A stretch of DNA of 64,000 nucleotides from Volvox africanus. Taxonomy: Eukaryota; Chlorophyta; Chlorophyceae; Chlamydomonadales; Volvocaceae. Positions 27,021 through 38,300 of the stretch are shown piece after piece; positions within the stretch are counted from its first letter, which is position 1, and each line of letters opens with the position of its first letter. A model generated the notes under the pieces. The model had not been told where the DNA came from, did no database searches, and saw only the letters and a list, made by a program, of their open reading frames with translations. Position numbers and translations under genes: made by a program. Where the stretch lies: the NCBI GenBank assembly GCA_030268105.1, contig BSDZ01000114.1:186001-250000 (forward strand), given 5' to 3'.

Positions 27021-30000
27021 CGTGTCTGAGCGTGCCGGAGCCAACGTTAGCCTTGATACTAAAAATACTGAATCATTCAAAAAGATAATCGCCTCACTGT
27101 GAACATCTCTAGGAGTGCAAGGTTTGATTGTTTGGTTTACGTTTCCGAGTTTCCGGCTATGCCCCAGAGGCTAAGAAGCGCTGATCCACAACTGAACTAC
27201 TGTTAAAGTGACATTAGATATACAGATGATACGCAGCACCGAGATGAAACGGCAACAGACTTAGCCGAACCCTTCACCGCCGTAACGCGTACGGGAGTAC
27301 GTCGTTCCTGATCCGTTTTAGCAACACAAATATCTTGATAGTATAATAGGGAAGGCATAACCCTGGAGCCAAGGTGGCCATTGACCAAGCCGAAGAGATG
27401 TAAGTTCGGTTTTATCAAAGGGAGGCGATTGGAGCCAACCAACTATTTGCCGCCTTGACCATGGTGTGAAATCTTGTGCGCTAAACTATCCCTACCAACC
27501 CCCTAGCACCGCCACCAGAACCGCCAAAATCGCTGATGCCGCCATGTAGGCAGGCTCCTGGGCGAGGTCGTCCCTCTTGCAATGTTGTGTCTCCACGTGT
27601 CCCCTGGTTATAAGGCATGACAGCACCTTTTGCGGGCCGCCTCGCACCGCCAAGCGACGCAACGTTTACATACCAGGGCATACCTACTGGATACTGGTAC
27701 GTTTATAGTCACACGTACGCTCTGACACTGCACAGCCCTCGCGCTTCACTCGTGCTTAATGCTTTAGAACGCATTGAATGCCATTTGGCAATTTCATGTC
27801 TGATTCCGCAGCATCCTCGATCCCCTATACAAGTGCCCTGCCGTACCTCCAACCATTGGCTGGTGTTTTTTCAGAACTGAGTAGTAAATCTCGGGTCGCA
27901 GTAGTGCGCCTCCACATTCAGGGGTTCAGGGATCTGTCAGGGCTCACGCATTCACCGATCAGCAACCGCCACATTCAGAACAGGGGAGTCATCAATGTGT
28001 TTCATCATGCGCCCTGGACGACATGCCCGAATGCAATGTGTCTCCATCCTCAATCCAGAGCAACCGACTGCAGGAGGGTTGCCGCTGGTGGTGGCTCTTG
28101 CCGGCGTATGGTTTTATTAGCTAGGTTTTCGTCAAGGTGGAGAGCTCAGAGGCGCTCGCGGCGGTCGTGATGCCCTGATCTCCTGTAGCTATGGCTCGCA
28201 CACACGACACTCCCGGCCGCAGGCGTTAGTTCTAGAGATTTGAGAGCCCTCCTGTGGAATGGTATGAGCAAGCAAAGCATACAGAACAGGATAAGCAAAA
28301 ACATGTGGGAAGGGGGTTTAAGTGGTGGAATGGAAGATAGCAGGCAAGAGGCACGAATACTCTTACATTTCGACTTCATCAGCAAAACCAAGATTTTTGT
28401 ACGTGGAGGCTAGCTTAGAGGCCGAAGGAACCAGGAGCTGAAGGGGACCTACGTAAAAGGGGGCGATCCAACGTATCTAGATGCGGCTGAAGGGGGGGGC
28501 CTTACGTATCTAGATGCGGCGAGGAACATATCTAGATGCCGCTGCAAGCTAGATGCCAGCCAGGTACCCCTCTTCCAGATGCGAGATGCGGCAGTTTTGT
28601 GATACCCTCCGGACCTGCCCAGCCCACAATCCCTCGCTAGCAATACAATAATGGGAATTGTTAAGCCAGGTAAGCGAAGGTTCACTGAGGAACTTCTTAT
28701 ATACCACGCACGTAGTGGTGCAACTGCATTCGAATTTTCAAAGAATACTGGAGCTGAAGCGGTCTGTGGGGAAGAGGGATATCGACCAGGAGAGGGATAT
28801 TGGCTGGCATGGAGATGCACGTGTACGTTGTGGGTCAACTCCCCATCCCACCCCACCCTCACCGCTTACCTGAGGTGGGGCTGGGGCAGGACGAAAATTT
28901 TTACACTTTCGAAGTTTTAAAGCGTGTTTGCCGGTCTAAGTGTTGCAAATCAAGATGTTAGGGCTGCTACAGATGAGAAATCGTGGGAGTTTGGAACTAG
29001 TGTCGTGTTTCTTAAGCGCAACATACAAACAGAAAGAACCTAGGGGTATTAGGAATCAGGAACAAGGAAGGATCGGCAAAATGAGCCAGTGGTCGTCAAC
29101 ACAACCGCATTCTGTCCTACCCAGGAGTTTTATAAGTGACGGAGATCTCAAGAATGGGTATTACAGGGTGGTGGTAAAGGTGGAACTGGCGCTGGTTCAC
29201 TCTGACTGTACAGCAGTCTGATATATATCTCCACCAGCCAGCCAGCGAATGTATGCGTGCATGTTGGAATGTGAGCAACACTCGTATACGAAAGAATGTC
29301 AGAGAAAGTAATACGGCCCACGAGGGGCCGGGCGCTTTGCTGACTTCAACACATGTGTATGACACACAACTGAATTTGGGAGCCATAGGCGCTTACACCA
29401 AGTATTTACCGTCGTGCACCGAGTTGCCACACGATGGATGTACAGGCTTTAGGTTGAGTGCTTACGTGCATAACGGCCCTCCATGTCCTTCCTCTATCCT
29501 TTACGATGAAACAACATCACTGTGTCACATTGCACCGTCCATATGTGCGCCCATGCGTCCGTCCGTCAGCATGAACTAAACGAAGTTTGATCAAACTGTC
29601 TACCTGCATCCCGAGAGTAACCAGGAAACAAACCTCCACATTCACTCTTTTGCAGAGTGCACTTCATTCCCCTACACCCACTTGCAAAAAGACACTGCAA
29701 TGTAGAGAAAAAACTGAGCTGGGCATGTAGTTCTTACCTCCCTGTCACCAACTCCTATATACCTTTGATATCACGAGGAATTGAGCGCTGCACATTTTAT
29801 CAATTAATGGCAGCACCCAACCTAACTTAAGAGCTATTCCAAGGTTGGGTGGTACCCGCCAGCTAGATCATCGATGTTTGTGGCCTTCCGGGTGCAATAT
29901 GATTGTCATGTGCCGGCCTCCAGACGGGCCCCGGTGGCTAGGGCGTTGCTGCGCCAATGTCCTTGTGTGAGACGCCACTGTCGTGGGTCCGTTGGTGACG

Positions 30001-31177
30001 GCTCATGCTCCATGCGTGCGGAGCCGAAACCATCCTCGCTCGTCCGCACAGATGTTGGTCTCGTGTCCATGCACGGGGAAAGTCGTTACTAGATGTTGAA
30101 GAAAAGAATTGCAAGAAAAGAATTCCTCGGGATGATGACCCAAGGGTAGCGACACCGTTGAGGTGCGCTTGCCGTCACGGTGATGACACTGGCCAAGTCC
30201 CTTGATATCGGAAGCACCCGGAGGTGTCGCACACTCCTGCCGTCGCGGCGTAGATGCTGTCCGAAGAAATGAAGCGGAATGTGTAGATCTGCATCTCCAC
30301 ACAAACACCTGAAGCCCGAGCCTATTCGCGTGAGGACACGATGGCTTGGCTTTGCCTGGTAGTGGGTGTACGTGAGGCTGGTGCAGCAGTGCGCTAGCTG
30401 TAGCTCGGGCAACTACACTAGACACGGGCTGTGAGGCCTGGCCCTGAGGCGAGACTACGCTACCTGTTCCTAGCTCTGTCGGAGATGGGGCGTCACGCTG
30501 CGCAGTCACCTACTCCTCCAAGCTCTATCGCGGGGCTCTATTGGCAGCTAATCAGGGTGATCAGTCCTGATAGCGCCTTTATTAGGCTGATCTATTGGCG
30601 GCCTGGGCAGATGTGTGGAATGTGAACCACTGTAAGAGTCTGTATATTATTGTTACAATAGCTCAATTCCGAACAGTCTATATCGACCAGGACAAGTGCT
30701 TCCAACGGGAAGTCTTTGCCTTAGGTAACAGCAAGAGATCACCAAAACGTACGGCTGTTGGATCCAGCAACGGCCAACTGTCATTCACACGAATCAGCAG
30801 CAGTCGTTTCCTAACCGCTCCTTTACCAGAATTGTCACATCGTCAACAGTGCATGACATGATAACCCCGGCCAATCATTGGCTGTAGCCAACAGAGGTCC
30901 ATATATACCAAGACAGTGAATCAGTCCGTTCAAAACAGAGATGGATGCCACAATGGCAATGACCAGTCGATGAAGATGTGACTACGACAAGACCCATATA
31001 TAGGATTAGATGTATAGGACCCACGAGGCTCTGAAATAAAACCACCGAGGGATCTAAGGTGCAAGCAAGCACTAGAAGCTACGAATGAATTCCTACACCC
31101 CGACTGCCCACACTAACGCCTCCATGTCCCAGCAGAGGGCAGAGGCCACTACCGCAGTCCCCTCATACTCACCCGGG
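27021..31177. other. Upstream of DPE2, no gene recognised
   Basis: The region holds the DPE2 promoter side and about 4 kb in which no exon convinced me. It contains one short tandem repeat (28471-28557). Open frames such as 30003-30509 on - have no family resemblance or splice context. Confidence 0.4.
28471..28557. repeat. Short tandem repeat, TATCTAGATGC unit
   Basis: Three clear copies (from 28471, 28504 and 28528) and one decayed copy of a unit containing TATCTAGATGCGGC. Spacers are only about 7-16 bases and of mixed length. Confidence 0.65.
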
Positions 31178-31391
31178 CTACTGCGGGTACTCAGACCGCG
31201 AGACCAACTCCATCTTTCCGGAATACACGTTGGGCTCGTTCCCCAGAGCCAGAAGCTCTCGGAACTCCGGACCGTCTATTGGTATGGCGACCATCAGTCG
31301 GTTCCGGATGAAGCCATTGATAACAAGCGGATGGGGACCGCTATTCGGTCGTAACGGAACATGGGGATCCTGGAAGGTGTCCTCAAACTCA
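31178..31391 (-). CDS. Orphan terminal exon, unknown protein
   Basis: A strong acceptor with pyrimidine tract (CTTTTCAG, exon start 31391) opens a frame that runs to a TAG at 31178-31180. The peptide reads like a folded domain (FEFEDTFQDPHVPLRP, then VINGFIRNRLMVAIPIDG, FRELLALGNEP). No partner exon could be found upstream, where the next 600 bases are AT-rich and apparently non-coding. It is either the last exon of a gene whose other exons I missed or a displaced gene fragment. I do not recognise the family. Confidence 0.4.
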
Positions 31392-31439
31392 AACTGAAAA
31401 GCACGACAGAAGAATTGACGCATGTGCATGCGCAATACT

Positions 31440-32080
31440 TAGTGATTTAAAGGGAGCACCAAGTGCAAAAATTTTTGGTATTGGATGTGATACCAATTAT
31501 TTATAAAATTTTACAGTTTTCAACCATTTTTTCGGGTTGTCACTTCTAAGATAAAAGATACCGTGTTTAGATGTCAATGACAGGGTATTTAATTGGTGGG
31601 TTAATATTAGTTTTATCGAAAAAACTGCACTGACTAGTTTTGGGCATGTTAGGTTAGGATCGAGCGATCGACGCCTCGATAAAGCCGTCATTGTACGGCT
31701 GTGTTAAGTATGTGCGAAAGGTTTGGCGAGTAGCATTCACCAACAAGTTCTGAGTTCCTCTGCCTCAACTATCCGCGCCACGCGCTTTTGTGGGACTTTG
31801 CATCCTCCAGTACATTGTCCATTTTCTTAAACCACGGCTTTTACCCCATCCTTTCTGAACCGAATCGTTTTTTGCTCACAATTCAATCCAACCGTTTTCA
31901 TATTACCAATGAGTCCCTAATTTGTATACGGTGTCGTCCTTATGCTTAGCAATAAACTGAGGACGTCAATAAAATTATATCCTACTCATAAAAATAACAA
32001 CCCGTAATTTAATAAATGCAGCGACAGTTTAGTCAGCCGGTCCCTTGAAGGGCATCAGGGATGAACAAGATAGCAAGTCC
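31440..32080. other. AT-rich stretch, no gene seen
   Basis: The base composition is clearly lower in GC than the flanks. No recognisable coding sequence was found, in contrast to the AT-rich block at 35.65-37.15 kb. It could be old inserted DNA or simply intergenic sequence. Confidence 0.35.
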
Positions 32081-32576
32081 ATTCCGGAGCTGGCCATGGG
32101 GCTTTGGGAGGTGTGATTGCGGGGTCCACCCGCTTCCCAAGTCAATCTCGTGTTGACCTTTGTGCGCGAACCCAACTCGTGTAGGCATCTAGCATCGGGC
32201 TTCTCAGCATCTCGGATTCGATTTTCCTGCTTATTCCTGTCACTTCAACAAATCCGATGAAGTTCATACTTATGATTTCATACTCATGTGCTCTGCCCTC
32301 CCTCGTTTTTCCTCCGTCGCCTGTGGACATCTGGCGCATCGTTTTGGTTCCCTGAAATGCGCCCCCAAACAGCTCATTAGGCAGCGACGTAGCTGGTGCC
32401 GTTCAGGTGGTACTCACATCGGTGGAAGGGATTTCCGGCCATGGATGCATCCGGGAAACAAGGGTTAGGGGAATGCGTTGCGCTCAACTTCGTTTATGTC
32501 TTCTGCAAGCTCCAACCACGTTGGCATTTTTTGCGCCCTCCATTCAAGCATTGTTCCCCCTCTGTTGGCTTCGCAG

Positions 32577-32732
32577 GCGGGTTTGCGCGGGGTGCAGCGA
32601 GTGATGGTCGTTTTGGAGCCCGGTCCCCTGGGGAGCCATTTAGGCCGCTGGGAGGCAGCTAAGCAGGTGGCAGCGGAGCGGGATGTGCGGCGGGCCGTGG
32701 ATCGATTCTTCCGCCGGGAGGAATCAGCCAGG
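32577..32732 (+). CDS. Possible coding exon, unknown
   Basis: After the acceptor GGCTTCGCAG a frame reads AGLRGVQRVMVVLEPGPLG and then a charged helix-like stretch (RWEAAKQVAAERDVRRAVDR) up to a weak GTCAAA donor candidate. Third positions are G/C-rich like the real exons of this window. No neighbouring exon could be linked to it, and no family was recognised. Confidence 0.3.
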
Positions 32733-33647
32733 TCAAACTCCTGTGCCTCGGAGGCTTCGCAGTATCGGTCGTCTTAGGGAATCTTGCTTAAACATCCCTA
32801 GTGACCAGAGTGCTGTCTCGGAGGGTACTCTATCCTCATGATAGTTGTGGCATTGGGTCTTCATCGGATGGTCGTTGAAATCTTAAACCTCCGTTGCTCG
32901 ATGGTGATGATGACGGATGGCAGAGAGTTTGCGGAGTTTTGCGTAGTAGGGAGAGACGGACCACCACATTGGACCCTGGCGTAGGGATCCACGGGTAGTG
33001 CACTGCGCTTTCGTTCTACCGCATCTGTACATTGCGGCGGCCAACAACGACAGCTTGAGGACGAGCAGCAGCAATGCGTGGGTTGTGGAATGGAGCTTAG
33101 GTTGAAATGATGTCGCACTTTCATTTGCGGGTTGCAGGGAATGGTCATTGGGAATGGTCACGCGGCCTCCACGTCGGGGCCAGTGGGTCAACTGCGCCAG
33201 CGCCCGTCCCAAGAGTATGTGCCGCCACCTCTGTAGCTCCTCGGTAGCGACCTACGTCTGTAGGAGTCAGTGTCGCATTCTGCACAGAGGCTCTTTCTGG
33301 CATTCGCAGTTGCAGAGTTGCCAGTTGTTTTCTTACTGTAGAGTGTTAATAATGAGAGGTGACGGCGATTACTAACGAGAACATCTCTTGCATTTCTTAA
33401 TCCCTACCCAATAGGGTTTCCATTCTCATTGTCACCGTAAATGCGTCTGCTACTTTCAATTAACGAGATGTTGAAGACCACCGGGTTAATTGACGCAGGC
33501 AAAGTATGCACGTGCATCCAGTACGAGGACCAAAGTCCAGAAAATGCAATTTATTAAGAGAGAAAACATCCTTTAAGTGAAACAAGGCGCACGGTGATGC
33601 CGAACTATGCTTCACCCACCCACTATAGCACCCGCTTCGTATCAGGT

Positions 33648-33663
33648 GGTGTTAAAAAACACC
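33648..33663 (-). terminator. Histone 3' hairpin (H3 copy 1)
   Basis: GGTGTT, four-base loop, AACACC (reading on -), 80 bases after the H3 stop. This is the replication-type histone mRNA 3' signal of volvocine algae, bound by the stem-loop binding protein instead of being polyadenylated. Confidence 0.9.
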
Positions 33664-33742
33664 GGGTTGTTTAGTGGATACTTGAGATATGCCAGACGCT
33701 CGATTGCTCTGGTATGAGATACTCATATGAGCAGTGTTACAT

Positions 33743-34719
<977 letters not shown>

Positions 34720-34778
34720 TTCTTCTTAACTGCTGTCAACGTTGTTCGGGTCTGCCCTATCAGCAACTTATTAAACTC

Positions 34779-34794
34779 GGTGTTTCTCAACACC
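34779..34794 (+). terminator. Histone 3' hairpin (H4 copy 1)
   Basis: GGTGTT-TCTC-AACACC follows the H4 stop by 60 bases. Same class of hairpin as the other three histone genes of the window. Confidence 0.9.
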
Positions 34795-35203
34795 ACCTAA
34801 TTAATGCGTATGCGTGCTGAAGGATAACGGTTCGTGCCTGAGGACGGTTAAATCATGAATGATCTGCTCGCCACTAGCTGTTGGCATAAGACCCAGCAAC
34901 ACATTATAATATTAACCGCGAAGCACACTGTACATCTTTGTAAGCGCAACGATACCATAATGTGTTGGCCTTGGCAAGTACTGTATAGTTATATTATATA
35001 GCTATGGCATACATAGATCCAGATCGTGGGTTGCGATCCACTCCCAATTGGGTCGGATTCCTGTTAAAGTAAAAAAAAACCTATGACTAAGTTATCCAGT
35101 ATCTAGCCGAGATACATGAACAGCTGTGGCCTTATGCCGTCAGGCCTGCAGTTCCGTTTCTTCTCAGTTATATTTCCCGTTAAGATTGTGCCAATAACCA
35201 GTT

Positions 35204-35259
35204 CTGGCGCATACTCTCGTAAGTGAGAACTTACGACCGTATGCGCCAGAGCTGGTTAT
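35204..35259. repeat. Stem-loop downstream of FKBP gene
   Basis: ATAACCAGTTCTGGCGCATAC pairs with the reverse complement at 35238-35258 with one mismatch. The inner TCGTAAG/CTTACGA also pairs, giving an almost continuous long hairpin. It sits just after the FKBP stop (35367, - strand), so it would lie in the 3' UTR or act as a small foldback element. Confidence 0.75.
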
Positions 35260-35366
35260 ATAACGGAAGTGAGAGGGAGGGACACCAACGTGGGAACACT
35301 GCAAGGGGCCGCTCCAAATTCGCCTGCCAGCCTGGTGGTGGGTTTTGGCGTTTTGAGCCAACCTGG

Positions 35367-38300
35367 TTACGGCCGCACAGGCACCGATGTCCCACGGCGC
35401 ACTGCCAACAATTTAATATCAAACAGCAAAGTGCGGTTGAAGTCCTTCAGCGTACGGTTATCGAGCACGAAATCTAGCGCACGCTGGCCACCTAGCTCCG
35501 CAGGCTGTGGCCCATACCTGTGGGAGCGAGAATGAATCCGTCGGGCCCCCACAGACACCGAGGGGGATGAAGTATTTAGTAACATACCGTGTCATGTTTC
35601 GTGGGTTTGACGTTCTGCGCACTCCAAACCCTATCGACACATCGGGGTTAAATTACAGCAAGCAAGGGTATATATATATATTACTAATTAGTATAAGACA
35701 ATCTTGGCCGATTCAGAGGGTTTAGGTGCCCCTATGGGAGCAGTACTAGTAGAATCTGGGATAGTAATTCCCTAAAAATATCTATATGATTTGCATGGAT
35801 ACGCACTAAAAGTAGCATTCAAGAAATCATCAAATTGTTTAATTACTTTTCGTAAGTTACGTTTAAAATTTGCCGATAAACAGATACAAAAAGAGATATT
35901 AACTAATTATATAGAAGTAGCCAGAAATCTAGGTATTTGGATTGGTAAGAATGAAGGTAGCAAGTTCTGGATGCAAATCATTATGTAGCAGCTGAGGTAG
36001 TCATATCGTCTTTAAAAATAGTATTCCATTTTGTCGCCACCTTGATAAGGATATACAACTTATCAACATATTATTTTATAATATATTTTTGTGTGGATAA
36101 AATGTTAAATAAATGCTGTTACATAAAAATTACTAGAAAAAAATTCTTTAAAAGCTGCCATGACGACTCAATTTTTTCCTGTATCGTAAGAGTTTTTTTC
36201 TAAAACACTAATCCTTTTGTCAAAAACAGTCCCTTATCCTTGCTTTTCTGTTATAGCACTCAAGAAATCATCAAATTGTTTAATTACTTTTCGTAAGTTA
36301 CGTTTAATCAAAAAGTAGGGTTAGTCGGTTATTCCGGTAGCGGTAAAACTACTTTTGAAAACTGGAAAATCAGAAGTAAGAAAAAAATATAACTTTGAAG
36401 AAACACGAAGATAACCAAATAAACCAAACCATGGGTTTATAGTATATAATAGCGTGAATAGTATTACCGGTTTTTTACGGCTAATCTCAAAAAGAGCAGT
36501 ATTAATCGTACTTGCACAATTTGTTGTCGCATCGGATCTATTTCCTTCAGGGCGTTTTCGCCGCCAGTAGGGAGTCAGATAGAGATTTGATTGATATAAA
36601 CAATAAATTTGATAATTTATGGGATGCGATGCAGAACAAATGGAATATAAAAGTTTCTGGCAAACTGTGGATAAATTTTGTAACTTATAAAACTTAAAAT
36701 TATTGTTCCAATAAATTGAATCATTGATACCATGAAAAAATTCTGGCTGTGCCTGCTAAGAAGATAGATGTAACATTTGGTGGAACATTTTGCCAGATAA
36801 ATTACTAGCTGCAGTAGATGGTCAAAAGTAATAATTTTCTATCGACTGCATCTACAATAGAGTCGGATAATTTAATTGCTCGCATAAAATTATTTTATCT
36901 TTTTTTTCCAAGCCTTCATTATACACCATTTATCCTCGTAGAATTACTAGCTCATTATAATGTAAAACCATCAAGAAATAATCCTGGGGTAAGCCACGAA
37001 AATGAATAATAATGAATAAGATTATACTATTATCAATATTTGTATTTTATGCGGTTTTTCTTTTTACCCTCCCCAATATTACTACATTTATCCAAAAAAA
37101 TGCTGAGGATAAAAGTGCCTTAAGCGGTAGTATTGTATAATATATAATAAATGGGGCTGGAACGTAGGAGAGAGGCGCTGAGGATAAGATTGAGGGCTGA
37201 TTCTCTCGCTGCTCACATACCGATGTTTGCACCGCAAGATAACACCTTATGTAAGCAATTTCTCTGCCCCATTTCCATCCAGTAACTATTCGCAGACCTC
37301 GCCGGAGGCCGTACACTTCTTCCTTATCATCCTCTCCTGGAAGTTCATGCTCCTCAGCAACACTACCAACAGTTTCATCTAGTCGCCTTTTTCAGTACAT
37401 AACCCAGACTCCCTTACCATATATGCAGACACACACGTACACACACACCCCTCTTCGACCTCCGTCCGCCCTCTTCTTCTCCCTTAATTCTCAACTCCTC
37501 CCTCCCTCCCAACCATAAACACTATTTGTATTATTTAATTTGGTCCCATCTCCGGATCTCGAATTTTCCTCCCCACACCTCAACACTCCCGCCTCAGCGA
37601 GTCGCCCTCTACGCGCACCTATACTTGTAGATTTTGAGGTCGGTTGAGACGAGCTCCCCTGTGAACCTCTCCCCCCGGTCTAGGGGATAACCCAATTCGG
37701 GGTGGTCCCCGGGCACCTCCACACGTACAATACCTTGGATGCACGGGAGGATCGAGCGAAGGAGGGAAGGAGCAGGTGTGTGATATGCAAGGGGAACATG
37801 CACAAGCGTGTGTGTGTGTGTGTGTGTGTGTACGTGCAATAGAGAGTATTATGTGACACGTACCTCCCGCCCGCATGTTCTCCACCGCCAGCTCAAACGC
37901 TTTGATGGCCTGAGTGCACAGGGAGGGGGCCGCACGGAATACAGGAGTGAATGAGCCCGCCTGCTGTCTCACACCTGTTCTATGTCCGAACGTATTTTCA
38001 CATATAAACCGTACATCTACGTTCGGACACAACTGTCATGGCACAACTTGTGTCCCCCAAATTCCCAGGATCGATCCTGACTAAATGCGGAATTATAATC
38101 CCTCCAGCACCAGAGGGTGGATGTGCCCCCGATATGATGGACGGTGAGGTTCCCGAATAATACCATGCGAGCCAACATGGGCCGGAATTTAGGCCGCCGT
38201 TGATACGCCAGATTCCACTGGATGCTGGCGGTGGGTGCTGAACCACCTACCTACCGGGAACATCAGTGATTTCGGAGCAGTCAACATCCCTAGGGGTGAA

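Larger units (their letters stand above)
35650..37151. mobile_element. AT-rich, bacterial-looking insertion in FKBP intron
   Basis: About 1.5 kb of very AT-rich DNA fills most of the last FKBP intron, with sharp edges against GC-rich sequence. It contains, on +, an IS256-type transposase fragment, a Walker A fragment of an ABC ATPase, a 48-bp direct duplication and adjacent small AT-rich open frames, all short or broken. Codon use is A/T at third positions, unlike every algal gene here. The simplest reading is decayed bacterial DNA moved into the nucleus; Rickettsiales-type endosymbionts are known in volvocine algae. An organelle origin is the alternative, but a transposase of this type argues against it. 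The source is inferred. Confidence 0.7.

Noticed and set aside
28471..28557. CRISPR-like short repeats (TATCTAGATGC units)
   Set aside because: Only three or four units, spacers too short and uneven, and no cas genes in a eukaryotic context.
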